NCBI GenBank assembly: GCA_950295325.1
Contig: OX485804.1
Location: forward strand, 9,238,001-9,302,000
Length of the DNA: 64,000 nt
From: Polytrichum commune
Taxonomy: Eukaryota > Streptophyta > Polytrichopsida > Polytrichales > Polytrichaceae
Reading direction: 5' to 3'
The position numbers and the translations under genes are program-made. Below are positions 1 through 12,900 of this stretch, one piece after another. A model generated the notes under the pieces. It ran no database searches. It was not told the origin of the DNA and saw nothing but the letters and a program-made list of their open reading frames with translations. The stretch's first letter is position 1, and each line of letters begins with the position of its first letter.

Positions 1-3000
1 AATTCTGGTTCTTGACAGTCTAAATTTCATGACTTTGAATAGTTTGCTGTTGGATTTTTTTCATATTCCTTGAATTCATTATAAAATTGAGAGCATCATT
101 ACAATTTTGTTCATAGAAAACATTGAATTAATGTAATTTTATCATGTTTTAAACAAATTCTAGACTTTTACGTGTTCAATATATCTACTTGCACTGTCTT
201 CTAAAATATGTAGACTTTTATTGAAAAACTTTTGACAACATAAACTGCTTGGCTTTGTAGATCAATGTGCTTTTCAAATGTTTGTGATTTTTTCCTTCAC
301 CAAATTCAAAGTAAGTATATAATGTTGAATCACTTCTACTTAAACTTATGCAGGGTACTGGAGTTGGGTACTTGATCGTGCATGCGCCCCTCACTACCTA
401 ATAAGTTAGGCTACATGAGAGTTGAAATACCACAAAATTTTACCGGTTCGTGATGGTGAGATTCATAAGTCCAACACAATTTACATTGAATTGACCAACC
501 TTGGATGCTTCTACTTTAGTACGGAGACATAAAGCGGAGATTGGGCCTCATATCATACTTGCATCCAAGCCTCTTTTAAGCCAATGATATGCCCATTATT
601 GTTCAAGGCCCAAACCCTCAAGAGTTCCTCGGCATAACTTATGCTGCGGATGCACACTATGACTCTACGATAACTTGTAAGTAATTAGTGTGGGTTGCCA
701 TTTAGAGTTTATGCGGTGCTATAACATTCTACTGTCAATGTACTCTCTTAATAACATTTGTTTTGATGTTCTACACATGGCAATGCACCACACCAAGTTA
801 TTTAGTGGTATTTAGTGCCTCTTATGATTCATAGTTATGCAATGCTCTATTTAGAGATAGAGAGAGAGAACCAGCAAGGTAGGCATGAATGAGGGATGTT
901 TCACCTTGATCATAAGCCTCATGTATTTTCCACATAGAAAACATGTTCTTACGAAGTTGAGTCCTTTGTGTTCTAAGATGTCCAAGCAACGCATTTAGCC
1001 TTTGTTGGTAAATCATAAAATTAATAGCAAATAGTTTTAGGGTATTGTAACTCCAAATAGCAAATGACACTAAATATCACAAACAATGTGCTTGTTTGTG
1101 TGGCACTTAGAAATAAATCACATCATCGATCGAGCAAAAATGAAGAAAGAAGAAGATTATGACTCTTAGCAATTATAATTGGTAATTCTCACTTATTGCA
1201 CATGTTAGCAAAGAACAAGATTGAGAAGCGGTGGGGGGGGGGGTTGGGTGAGAGTTGAACAAACCAAATATGTCTCTTTACTATCCATCTTAATTAACAA
1301 GGTTGTCATTGCATTAGAATACCCTACGTCTACTATGGTGAACATGCCTTATTCAACTACACTAAATATGATATTTAGTGTCACCAATTCTAATCGTCTT
1401 TCTCTATACTAATTGTAAACCGCGGTGTAGTGTCACCCACACTAAATATTAACCCAACATTATTTGTCACCCCTTGTAAATTTTGGGGGGAGATTATAGA
1501 TCTACAGTGTTGCAAATACTGTCACTTACCAAGTCATTTTTCATCCAAAATTTCAATCACCTATGAAAATATTTCATCACAAGTTGTTGACAAGAGAAGG
1601 TAAGGTTTTGGCTGATGGATGAACTCATCCATCGTCCAAGACAATATTTGTTCACTTATTCATAAGAAGTGTCATCCAAAAAATTACCATAGTGACATAA
1701 CATACCATATGACACTAAATTTCATATTTAGTGTACTTATCTTAAATGCACACCTATATTTGGACCTAACTTCTTCATCCATATTCTCGGGTCAACCGAA
1801 AGTTTAAGTCCACAAATTGGAGTTGTATTTCATAGCGAACATGGAAAAAATAATCATTTTATACCTATCTAACTTAGGTTTTGTTGGAAGATGTCAACAT
1901 GGACTCATGGCACAACCGTGACCTCTATATATGTTACTAAGGCTCGTTCAACGTGACATGAATTCAAACTAGTTCCATGTTATATCATAGTAGGTGGAGC
2001 ATTTAACTCTAAGGTAAGTAGAGATTGAGGTTGGCACTAGATTCGTGCACGTAATGAATGCTCGTGATTGAAATGCAACATGTTAGAAGAATGCCGCTTT
2101 TCAAGGGAGAGATTGAATCATTTAGGCTGCTTCAATAACACAACTAACTTAAAGGTATGTTTCCACTACAATGTGAATCTTGGTTTTCCTTTGGGATATT
2201 GTGGGTGATGGCTCTTAAGACAATTGCTTCATTATCTCACAACCCTCGATTTTATTATAAAATTATTGTGTAAGAGAGACCACATGGAATGATGGTAATA
2301 AATAGTAGTTGCAAAGAGTTTGGTTGTATGTGTGTATGTGAATTTCACTACCAACAAAATGAGTCCTAGACAATCGTCATGAATAACAATGCAGAGCTAT
2401 CATTGTCGTAGGTTTTACGAATTTTAAATGAAGTAGGACAAATTTCACGTGATGCAGGATGATTGATGATAACTCATATGCTTGTAGTGTTTACAAGTAT
2501 AGTAACGTGGACAACTCTTGATCCATGGATAGGTTTTAAGTAGAAGGGATTCAAAACTATACACTAACATTGAACATTTTGTGAAAAAATCATAAATGTT
2601 TTAAACACATTTTGATTTACAAGCCCGTGCAAGTTGTGTTGACAAAATAATTTTTAAAATAAGTTTGCATAATTTAAAAGATGGTGCAAGTGATGTGCAA
2701 GTGGTGACATTGAACAAGTAATTGTCTCGATATCTTTTAAATACAAAAAAACCTTAAAATTACGATTTTCTACCATTTTTGGTGGGGATGATGACCTTAA
2801 CTTTAGAATGAATTAAAGGAATACGCAAACAAATTTGATGTTCAAAATATTTAAGGTCATGAAATTCATGTCCAAAACCATATTTGACCATTTTCTTTTT
2901 TGGAGCATCACTCTTAATGACAAGTTTTAAACATTTGGGCACTCGACACATCGATAGAGGGCATCATATATATATATAAAGATTCATTTCAAACGACAAC

Positions 3001-5900
3001 TTTCTACCACTTTTAGATATTTGACCAGAGTAAACTATGGTTTTCTCATACCAGAGCACTTTTTGGATCCACTTCACCATGTTTGCATAGACACTACAGC
3101 CTTACATAAACAATGGCACTTGGAAGCCCACGAGTGCACAAATTCCACTCTTGCGTTCCCATGGTACGGACTTTTGGATGAGTTTCAAGGGTCATCACAA
3201 TTCCATGGTCATGGCCCCCAAGCCATAGTGTAAAGTGGCCCTCAATCATACATTATTGAGTCTCTCATTTGATGTGATCATCTCCATGGGCAAACTGCCA
3301 ACGGTGGCCGTTCCGGCCTCTCCCCAATAGCTTTCCGGGATTCACTAGTCTTTTATTTGGGCCCTTGGCATCTTGAGCTCCTAAGTGTGGGACCCGGGAA
3401 GAAAGGGGAAGGGGTGGGCCCCACCCTTGCCAACGGTGATAGATAACCTCGTTGATAAGCCACCGGGGCTTTACAGGCAAGAGGGGAATTCCTTTTGGAT
3501 ACGAGGGTACATGCCATTCATAATGCTAAATTCTTGGACTTTATGGGATGCCTAGGCGTAACATTACTCACTTGTAGGCCAATGCACCGTGGGCCCGGAA
3601 ATTTGTCAAGTGTTGTGTCTTATTTGTTATTATAGATTTCTTCTGCAGGAATCAAGAGTTTTCAACATGAGTATTGGTGCACAACCTCACATTCCAGTAG
3701 ATCCTTGATGGAGTTTTTCAAAGTTGTTGCACTCTTTGGTACATGGTATTCATCGGTTCAGACCAATGTTGAACGGGTATCTGTCCCGCACACGGGTCTG
3801 TAAAAGGGTATGTACACTGGTTTGTAATACCAGCTTGAACTACCAAGCAGTGCGCAAATACCAGGTTCATACCCGGGCCCTGGACTCACTGCCAACCCTA
3901 AACCTGGTCACTAACCCGTACCTTGCTCAACGATGAGCTTGGAAACCCTTAAACATGCACGTCTTTGTTCATTATGCTTGCTTCCGGCGATGTACTGGTT
4001 TGTTGTGTGCACAACGTACTACAAGTAGTGGAGCTTTGTTGCTAGGGTTAAGCTAGCAACGTTGATTAATGTGGGAGAGAGGGAGTTTGCTCAAGTTCAT
4101 GCTTCATCTGTTTTGGATTTTTTTTAAATTTTAAATTAAATTATTAAATAAATAAATTCTCTCTTAAAAACCCTAAAATGACATACCATACCCTTGCACT
4201 GGGCACCCTGGTATATGAAAAAAAATCACACCATAACACGTACCCTAAAATTCAAGAAATTTTACAAGACCACATACACATACCCTACCTTGAAAATACA
4301 AAACCTTTGTAATATCAATACCTCGATGTTCTACATTTCCAAGAAATTTTCAAAAACCAGGCCTCCCCTATATGCACTTTACAACATATCCGTTCAACAC
4401 TGGTTCAGACCAGTGACATGGCTACATGTATTGGAAACAACAACATGTTTACTTGCCTCACGTGATCTGCTTCTTACCTCGGGAACCTGCTCGTTGCCGT
4501 GTCTAGGTGGTGTTTTTTATAATAAAAAAGTAGCATGCTTCTGACTAACAACCTCTCACTTTGCGTACCCCATTTAGAAAGGGAGCAACAGTGAGAGGCT
4601 CGGTAATGTTATGAGGGTTGCATGGTGTTCACGTAAACTCGTTTGCCTAGGAAGGTGAATATGCACAAGTCTGTTCTATAACATGATAAGGGTTATAAAC
4701 TCCAAAAATGGTACCAAAGATCTTGAATTTAGTCTAGTGGGTCAAAAAGGGGTTAGCTTGGAATGAATTGGCCAATTTAATTCACTCCAAGAAGGGGTTA
4801 ACTTGAGCCGTAGCATTGCTTAGGGATTTCTTTATATTGTTGAAATCCCCTTCATTGATGATGGATGAGCTTACATAGTTGCCACAAAACCTAAACCGGT
4901 GCTACTTGTTATTTCAAGGGTCACACGAGAATGTAGGTGTGCAATTATACGTGCTACACTCTACAAATTTAGTGTGACCCATATATTCATCATTAACCAA
5001 CGTAAAGGACCTTGCCATGACACCCTACTTTGCAACCAAGGAGTGTGGCATGAGACCCTTGTTGCTACATGATGAGTTGTGAAAGCTACTCTAAAGGATA
5101 TTACATATTGATTTTAATGCCACGCTAAATTCGATATAAAATGTGCTTCTCTTTAAGCCTTCAATGTGGCATAAATCCATCGGTTATTGCATTGAGGCCA
5201 CTTTGCCCAACATGTTTGTATCCTAAAGATGAACGTTGCTAACTAAGGATGGCTAGGATCATTCATGAATCTACTGTTGGGCCCATGAACACAACTCAAC
5301 ATCTAAGTAATGTTATGGCTCAAGTGAAACAAATGTCATATAATTATAGTTTATATTTTAATTAATTCTAAATGGGCCCTACTTGACTAGTTCATAAGTA
5401 TATGATGCCATTTTTGAAATCATATTAGTTGTGTTTTTTTAAAAGGTAAATGGGTCCTAAATGGTTACTTTTAATGTAACACGCAATTAGTACGAGGTGG
5501 CTAGCAAATTCAAATTGAGGTTGTAACCACTTCCTATGAACCGCGAAAATTGTGAATAATGGTGGCTACGGGGTCGATTTAATATTTGCTAATCACTTTG
5601 TATTAATTGCCTCTTTCATATCCTAGAAGAAGTGGGCTAGTAGGAAAAAGTGACTTGATATGACCTATCTACCTTTATCTTATGTAATTTACGTAAGAAT
5701 ACCACAAACTACACTCAGTAGTCCTTTTATTGTGGGCCACAATAATTTTTTAGAGTCACGCTAATTCTCATGATGAGAATCAAGGCATGCCACATATATT
5801 CTCAAGCCACACTAAATTTACAGTAGAAAATTAGCCTAGGCCAGTATTTTTTTCCTCTAAAAAGTCAATGTGGGCAATTGGTTTATTTTGTGCTAGTTTT
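1..5900. other. AT-rich repeat-derived stretch, no recognisable gene
   Basis: No open frame here looks like a known protein, and the longest ones are AT-biased chance frames. The motif ACACTAAAT and its reverse complement recur, several times as back-to-back pairs (1358-1382, 1708-1735), which suggests remnants of one short inverted-repeat family. Bases 2338-2500 resemble 11384-11560, so both are copies of a dispersed repeat. A poly(G) run lies at 1233-1243. I see no RNA gene or regulatory element that I can support. Confidence 0.6.
3170..3238 (+). repeat. Fragment of the 500-bp TIR (MITE-like) family
   Basis: About 70 bases match the right-hand end of the family found at 54318-54818: the TTTGGA segment, the CACAATTYCATGGTCAT segment and the terminal AGTGGCCCT/GAGGCCCT. 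Only this end can be traced; the rest of the element is absent or too diverged to recognise. Confidence 0.55.
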
Positions 5901-6484
5901 GTCTCATAAATAATATTCAATGTGTTGGATGGAACTCTTCATGAAGGCTTAGGGGAAGACCCGAGCTCTTAAACCCACATTATTTCTGCCTTGAGTAGAA
6001 AATTTGTGTGGGGAACCTGTAAATGCACGGAAATCCTGATTAACAGCCAAACCGGACTTTAGAGGGGAAATAGCTTGTTTGTTTTGATTAGGTAAGAGGA
6101 ATTTAGGGTAACTTGGCCGTTTTAAGAAATAAATCTTTGTACATCTGTCCAGCGAAATAAAATGGTTAAAACGGTCTTTTTAGCCGAGCCGGAACTGTAC
6201 CAAAAATATTGTTAAACAACTGCCAGTTCCGGAGCGGCCGGAATGATGACAGTTGTACGGGACTAAAACAATTTCCACAAATGGTTATGAAGCCGAACTT
6301 AGGGAGAACGAAGGCACTTAAGGAAATCAACCGTCCCCTTGAGCCATTTGCGCTGTGCGGCATTGCCGAGAGAAAGAATGGTGAGGAATTTTTGTCGAAT
6401 CATCAGTAGTTGGATTGCTAAGATTCTGTTTCAAGCCGGATAGGGGTTGTCGCAATGCCGGAGGTTAGGGAGGACGATGATCTA

Positions 6485-6846
6485 AGGTAAGTGCGCCAAT
6501 GACCGCACGATCAATCTTCAAATCCTTGTAAGTACAAATTTACAAGCTTAAATTGTTTCAAATTTTGAAGGATTGTTAATTGTGAAGTGAGGATTCTCTT
6601 ACAAAAAATTAAAAATGAAAGATATTCTGATTTGTGAAAGCTATCACAAATTGAATCCAAACATACACAGGTGGATCTCAAGAGCTTAGTGAGCCCTTCA
6701 CCGCACAGTGTGCGGTACCTATACATTCACATTCTCTCCAAAATTCCCTGAACATTCCCGAAGTTCCCGCGAGAGTTCTCAGGATTGAAAACTGTGCGGT
6801 GGATGTGCGGTCCGTGGGCCACGTTCGGTCAATGGCGCACTTACCC
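6485..6846. mobile_element. 362-bp non-autonomous TIR element (MITE-like)
   Basis: The left end AGGTAAGTGCGCCAATGACC and the reverse complement of the right end, GGGTAAGTGCGCCATTGACC, agree at 18 of 20 positions. Both ends are flanked by the dinucleotide TA (6483-6484 and 6847-6848), which is the target duplication expected of Tc1/mariner (Stowaway-type) elements. The interior has no plausible protein. It sits just upstream of the decayed gag-like frame starting near 6890, so it may have inserted into that older element. The superfamily assignment is inference from the TA flanks only. Confidence 0.7.
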
Positions 6847-7275
6847 TAGTCCCCGTCCCACTTAGGAATGTAGTGCCCGCCATTTTGAAGCAGGAATCGG
6901 AGACGAAGGAATTAATCAAAGACCTCACCCGGATGGGATGCGAGGGTCTTCTTGCGAAACCTTGGAACTTGCGGAACGAGGCGACGCTAAGGGAATTCCT
7001 GTCCGAGAGAGAGAATCAGTGGCAGAGGACGATGAGGCGTGTTCCATAACAGTGGACCGCAGAAGTATGGGCGGATGTTTATGGGTTCGCGCCAAGGAAG
7101 GGAGAAGGGTGGGCAAGCCGGAAAGACACTTATTTCGTAGGAAAATTCAAAACGGAGCACGATCCGAAGGATGGGTTCCATCCGGCACATTGCAGAAACC
7201 CTAGGGAGCGTAGGGTAATAGAATTCCTCCTGCCTATTCTCTACCCGGAGAAACCCAAGAGATTGAGCATTACCT

Positions 7276-7719
7276 ATGGCCAACACTATCTTCGGAGCAC
7301 TGTCCGGAACACGGCCGGTCAATTGGGGGCGGCTCATCCAGGAATTGGTGGAGAAATCGATCCCCCACATCGGCAAGGAACTCTCTCCTCTCTCCCCGTA
7401 CATCCTCCACCTCTACCAGCGGAATGAGTGCATGAACGAGGCGGAGGAGGATGCCTTAACAATTGCGGAGGACGAGGTCATTTACAAGCTGGGACCGGAA
7501 GTCGAGCTAACAGAGGCCGGAACAGAGGAGTCATTGAGCGATTGCGCTGTCCTTGAGCCGCCTCCGGCCGCACCCCCCCCCCCCCCGACCCAAGGAGAAC
7601 GGCTACTCCTTAGCCCCGAGACGAAGCCGGCCCAAGTAGGGAACCGCACCGGAGGGACATCGATCTGTCCTCCTTTGAATATCCAGAAGCCCCTTTCAAG
7701 CGAGTCTGGGAAGAGCTGA
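7276..7719 (+). pseudogene. Gag-like ORF fragment of the decayed element
   Basis: A 147-codon open stretch. The first ~75 residues are compact and amphipathic (WGRLIQELVEKSIPHIGKEL, then PLSPYILHLYQ and an acidic EEDALTIAEDEVIYKLGPE region). A low-complexity Pro run follows, encoded by a 14-C homopolymer at 7573-7586. The ATG at 7276 is probably not a true start, because the upstream frame also reads as protein and seems to have been separated by a frameshift. The frame ends at a TGA inside what still reads as related protein. Its function is not known; a gag-like structural role is inferred from context. Confidence 0.45.
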
Positions 7720-8414
7720 CCCACCTCCTGAATCATTATTTCAGGCTAGAGCACATCACCCAGGGCATAAGCAGGGCGCTGGACAACTGCGGGCCCGGAA
7801 ACAGTCTCCGGGAACTGGCTAAGAAGACGGACCGATCAAAAGTGGACGCACTAGAGACTAAGAAGGCATAGTTGGCCGCGCATGTGGTAGCAATGATTCA
7901 AGAGCTTGCGCAGAAGAGCGAGGAGATCCACCGCTATCAAGCAGAACAGACGGTGGTCCTAAATCGAGTCTGAGAACTGGTCGGACATCCCGGGGAGATC
8001 GTCAACAAGGCTCACCTGTACGACAAACTCACGGAGAAAACGGATCCCTCCTCGGCCCGGCAGACCCTGCAGATCTTGGTGTAGTACTTGAGGTCAATGA
8101 AGGACCTGCTAAAGGAGATATAGAAACTCGTACCCCTACACGGAACCCCGAGGTGGATGCTAGATCTATGCCTGCTTGGATCGCCCACGGCCACACTTTA
8201 CGAAGTGATAGGTGAGGTAAAGCTCGTCCCAACCTCCCAGGCCCTCGCCGGGCCCAGCCAAGCCGCAGGGGCCTCGAAGCAGGAGGAATCCGGCAGAGTT
8301 CCGGATCGTGAGAAGACTCCAGAGCCGGAAAGGGTCTGGTCGCCTCCGATTCGTAGGAAGAGTACAGAGCGCTCGGCGAGGTCAGGACGGGTCCAATCCC
8401 CAATGCAAGAAAGG

Positions 8415-8498
8415 GCCAAGACGCCAGAGAGGGCTAAGACTCCTGAAAGGGCTAGGACTCCAGAGCGAGCCAAGACCCCGGATCGTGGGAAGGCCCCT
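8415..8498 (+). repeat. Tandem 18-nt coding repeat (AKTPER units)
   Basis: Four near-identical 18-base units starting GCCAAGACGCCAGAGAGG encode AKTPER, AKTPER, ARTPER and AKTPDR, followed by a decayed GKAP. The third codon positions vary while the peptide is kept, so the array expanded while under coding constraint. It lies in the open frame 8157-8606, a Ser/Pro/Arg-rich, probably disordered region of the decayed element. Confidence 0.8.
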
Positions 8499-9155
8499 AT
8501 GGTACAGGTTTCGGCAAGGTTTCCGGAAGAAGAAGAAGGTTCCGACCCCGGAGCGTTCCGTCTCGGAAGACGGATCGTGGGAGCAGATAGGGCCTTTAGC
8601 AGCTGAAGAGTCCGATGACGAGGTCACCCCCTCTCCTAGCATGCGCAAGATCTTCACCTGACTCCAAGAGAGGAGGCTCCTGACCCCAGGTGGAGGGGCG
8701 TCCGGAATCAGTGGGCCAGCTGGCCCGTCCAAGGCAGGGACGATGACAAAGAAACATTGAACCACTTAAGTTAGGAAATCAGGAATAGGAGATCATGCAG
8801 GGACGTGGTAGTTCAAATTTTGTGTCAGCGTAAAAGTAGGATTTGAGATCCGGAATTTCCGCAAATGCATCTTCCGGGACTTTGCTTCAGTTAGGTTTTG
8901 TTAGAACGGCCAACGGCGCTGTCCCTTCAGTTTTAGAATTGAGACCATTATTTAGGATGCTTTGGAGTTGGAGAAGGTGTTTTCTTCTCTCATTGTTGTT
9001 GTTTGGTGCTTTCTAACTCAATAAAACTCTGATTCTCTATAACCCTGGCGTGTTTGTGCATGAACAGTCCGGAGAGTGTCAAAGTATCAGAGAGAATAGG
9101 AGGCTTAGAAAGCCAGGATAGCACAAGAGGGAAAGGCATGGATCAGTTCCGACTA

Positions 9156-9658
9156 CCGGATTGGGTTGATCACTTCTGTAGTGTAGTGGGAGTGAAGCCT
9201 CGCTATTCCGTTTGCATGTATAACTTTTATGTGGGAAAACCACTGTTAGGACTGGGTAAGGTTTCGAGGGGTACTCGAACTTACGCCATCCGACCTTCTG
9301 ATGAGGTCCCATAATACCTGGAAGGGGTAGTACGGAAAGCGGTACGGGTCGCCCAGTTATCCTAGATTTATCGGACCCCAGTCACATGTAGCCGGAACGG
9401 TCTGTCGGAAGAGGGAGAGAAACTGGATAGGTTAGGATGCCGGATCGGGTTGATCACTTCTGAGGTGTAGTGGGAGTGAAACCTCGTTGGTTCGTTTGCT
9501 TGTATAACTTCTATGTGGGAAAAACGTTGTTAGGACTGGGTAAGGTTGTGAGGGGTACTCGAACTTACGCCATCCGACCTTCTGATGAGGTCCCACGGTA
9601 TCTGGGAGGGGTAGTTCGAAGAGCGGTACAGGTCGCCCAGTTATCCCGGATTTATAGA
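9156..9658 (+). repeat. Tandem duplication of an unidentified protein-coding domain
   Basis: Two imperfect copies, about 9156-9374 and 9440-9658, are offset by 284 bases. Both encode versions of the same peptide: GVKPR(Y/W), then YNFYVGK, LLGLGKV, RGTRTYAIRPSDEVP and VAQLS. Copy 1 carries a stop right after SDEVP (TAA at 9312-9314). Copy 2 has a frameshift or stop near its start but then stays open to TGA at 9722-9724, ending in a Tyr/Arg/Asp-rich tail. The peptide is conserved between copies more than chance would allow, so it was once selected. I do not recognise the domain. It probably belongs to the same decayed element. Confidence 0.6.
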
Positions 9659-9979
9659 CCCCGGGCGGATCCAGATCAATATGCCATTGTAGATCCGGGT
9701 ATACGTTACGGATTCTCTGTGTGACCTGCCAGGCCGGATTAAGCTGATCCGGACTGGTTGTGAGGGAATACCGGAACGTGGCCACAACGGGGCATCTTTC
9801 TCGGATGAGCCAAATCACCATTGGAGGTAGGAGTAGGAGTAAGTCTTAGACTTAGTGGTTCATCCGGAAGGTAAGTCCCGGAAGTGAGGATTTCCAAGTA
9901 ACCATCCGGAAACGGAAAGGCCATTCCGCCCGGTGGTTGATTTTCAAACAGGGAAGGAGAGGAGCTACCATCTTACACT

Positions 9980-12900
9980 TCATAGGGTCCCTGGAACGAT
10001 ACTCGGATCATCCGGACACCCAGATTGAGCACTAAAAATGCTTAACCGGACCCTTTTGTCGATCCCGTGTTCCGACAAATTGTGTGGTCCATATAAAAAT
10101 TTCCACATCAATTGTCCGCCCACACTAATAGGACTACGTAGTGTACTTAGGGTTGGTTTACACAAGTGACCAATGACCATGACCACCACCTTCTAAAATC
10201 TCTCTTTTGTCAAAGAAATGAGTGGCGGTCCCACTTTGTCTTACATAAGGTCACTTGAAATAGAAATGACCTTCTATGAATATGTCAAAAAATGGATGAG
10301 AAAGTAACATGAAAGCGACATAAAATACTATATGTACAGAAGTGGATATTGTTTGGTAGTCACAAAGAACCCAAACATGTTGTCCTAGTGAGAATATAGG
10401 TGGCCATGTCCAAGAAAAATCATACTTTTAGCCAATGCTATTTTAGAAGCATCTACTTTCAATGAAGCATTTAAAAAAAAATCATCAAGAAAATTATGTC
10501 GAGGTCTAAGTCCACTTTACACTACGACACGTGATCAAGACTTTTAAAATGTGACATGGATTTCTCTTGGTCATGGTCTTTGGACCGCCAACCGTGACCA
10601 CAATAAATCATAGTTCATTTCTCCCCACGGTCATCAGTCACTTGTGTCCAATGGTCCTTAAAGTTGTGGCGGTGGTGGCCCTTTTGGGAAATGGTCATCC
10701 AAAGCTCACCAAAAAGAGGAGATCCGGTGTCCTTTTGCAACCTTGGTAACAATAATCACTATGGCTACCCCAAGGCGTGAAGGTACAATTATATGAACAA
10801 TGCTTGTTGCCGAAGGGTGGATTCACCATGGCTAGAGGAGCCATGCGACTCAAAGGACGATCGGGTGGATAACTTTAGTTATACAATCATAGTGTGGTGA
10901 GATTCCTCTTCCCTCCCTTCTTCCCTCCCACATGCAAAATACGTGCCCACATCAAATGCCGGGGCCACATATGTTTGATAATGCCACTCTCGAAATGGAG
11001 TTTGATGACCTTAGCTTAGACAAAAGGGTTTTGGGTGTGAGGGAAAATGGTCTCGACCTTGGTCTGGATTTCCTAATCGTTTTGTGTTGATGGTGTGTAC
11101 CATATTTGAGGAGAGGTGGGTGCAAAGTGTGGAAGTTTCAGTTTCGACACACTTATCTTAAATGATTGAATGTTTCTTTTTGGTGTTTTCCCCCTCTTTT
11201 CATTTTGATAACTTGTAGGTGCATGTCGTCACATCTTCTTGTATGGTGTCAAGACATTGAATATCTCATCAAAAGTGGCATTAACATTGTGCCGTGTTAA
11301 TTGAAGTGATCCTTTGTTTCTATTAGTCATGCAATATCAAGTGTAATCTGCTCCCATGTGACAACCTTTCTAGTTGCCACCCAAAGATTCACTACCAACA
11401 TGAGTCCTAGGCAATCGTCATACATTGGTGAGAGAAAATTGCAAAATCTACCATCACGATAGATTTGCAGGATTCTAATGATGTAAGACAATTTCTAAGT
11501 GACACGTGTCACTTGCTTAGGATTGGTATGCCCATAGTTGTGATTGCAAGATAGTTGATGTTGATCAATGATGAATAGCAGGGGCCACACTAATTCGGAT
11601 GTTTAGGGTAGCATGTAGCATGTAACTTATTGCAAGGCTTGCGGCAGGCTGAAACATCTCATGCAAATCAGATAATTAATTAATTAGAGTGGACTGCAAA
11701 GTTGTGCTCCTTGATCCTGATGCCACGTCAGCCCTATTATAGGGACATTGAAGGGCTAGATTGCGGGTATTGGACATTACATTTTTAAATCTGACATGGC
11801 GGCTTGAGCACACGGTGGTTGAACCTTTCACTGCAATCCATGTCCACAACTAAGCTTGACGTGTGTTATTTGGATACTTTTTTTTGGGGTCTCTGCACCC
11901 ACTTCTCTTAGGATATGAAACACGCAATTACTGCGAGATGATTATCAAATCCATATCATGTCCGCAATCATTTGTCTTATTATTTTTGGAGTCTGATTCG
12001 TATCGAAGCGAAGATTCTTGTGCTCATTAAGTGGTCATATAGGCTCCCCCAATCATGTTGACCATTAAGCTTAAAATGGTTAGCACATTTTGAGCATGTA
12101 GTCCAATCTTATTCAAACACGTGTCATTTTGGTATTTGTTCTCGGATTCACACCTAATCACACATCACTTAAATATAGGTGTCTAGATTATTTTTGTGTT
12201 GGAATTAGGCATGTCTACCTGAGTGCATGGTTTGTGAATTTGAAAATGTTCATGGTTGAAGGCAAAACTTAGGGTGGCTTTACACTAGGGTCCAAGACCA
12301 AAGAATCTCCACACTCAAACAATCCTATTAGTCTAGAGCAAATTTTGGACCCAAAGAGTCTAACACGAGGGTTTGGGTATAAAATTTAAAACAATGAAGT
12401 GGCATTGTTAAGGCATCACTTTCCCGTCGGATTGGTGGTCCTCACCCAAGAAAATATGACTCCTGGATCAAGGCCAATCTTCAGGCTTTTGGTTTAATCT
12501 AGAGTCCAAATATAGGGTCCACTAAAGGGTGTTTTGGACTCCAAGTTTTTAAAACCTGGATGCTAATGTGCACCCACCCTTAATTCTCATATCACATGTT
12601 CCAACATGGAAACCTTACAACTCATGCCAAATTGTCAAAGACATGAAGTGGTTCAAGTTGAGAGGATTAAAAAATAGTAGCATGGCAATAAATTTTGATG
12701 TGTCATAATCTTGAATTTGGAGAAATAGGCAATTCTGATAAATACAAGAGGAGGATGGCAAGTAGGTACTTAAAATTAGGGCATATATTCATGTGTTGGC
12801 CGTAACTATGGCAAAGACATTAGATGTCGGGGAAGCTTTGGATGGTATCTCTTAACAATTTGTTGGCCGAATAATTTCATGCGGAGTAGGGGGTTCAACA

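Larger units (their letters stand above)
6890..9724 (+). mobile_element. Decayed large element with gag-like coding remains
   Basis: A GC-richer block with strongly protein-like frames broken by stops and frameshifts. From about 6894 one frame reads a charged, helical protein with a stop at the codon after RTMRRVP, then continues to about 7275. There the likely product shifts to the frame starting MANTIFGALSGTRPVNWGRL at 7276, which runs to 7719. Protein-like sequence resumes after 7719 with further stops (for example TAG at 7867-7869) into the repeat-rich frame at 8157-8606. The pieces look like the N-terminal, structural (gag-like) part of a retroelement: acidic and proline-rich segments and no enzyme motif. 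I found no LTRs, reverse transcriptase or integrase. It is clearly non-functional. The element type is uncertain. Confidence 0.55.
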
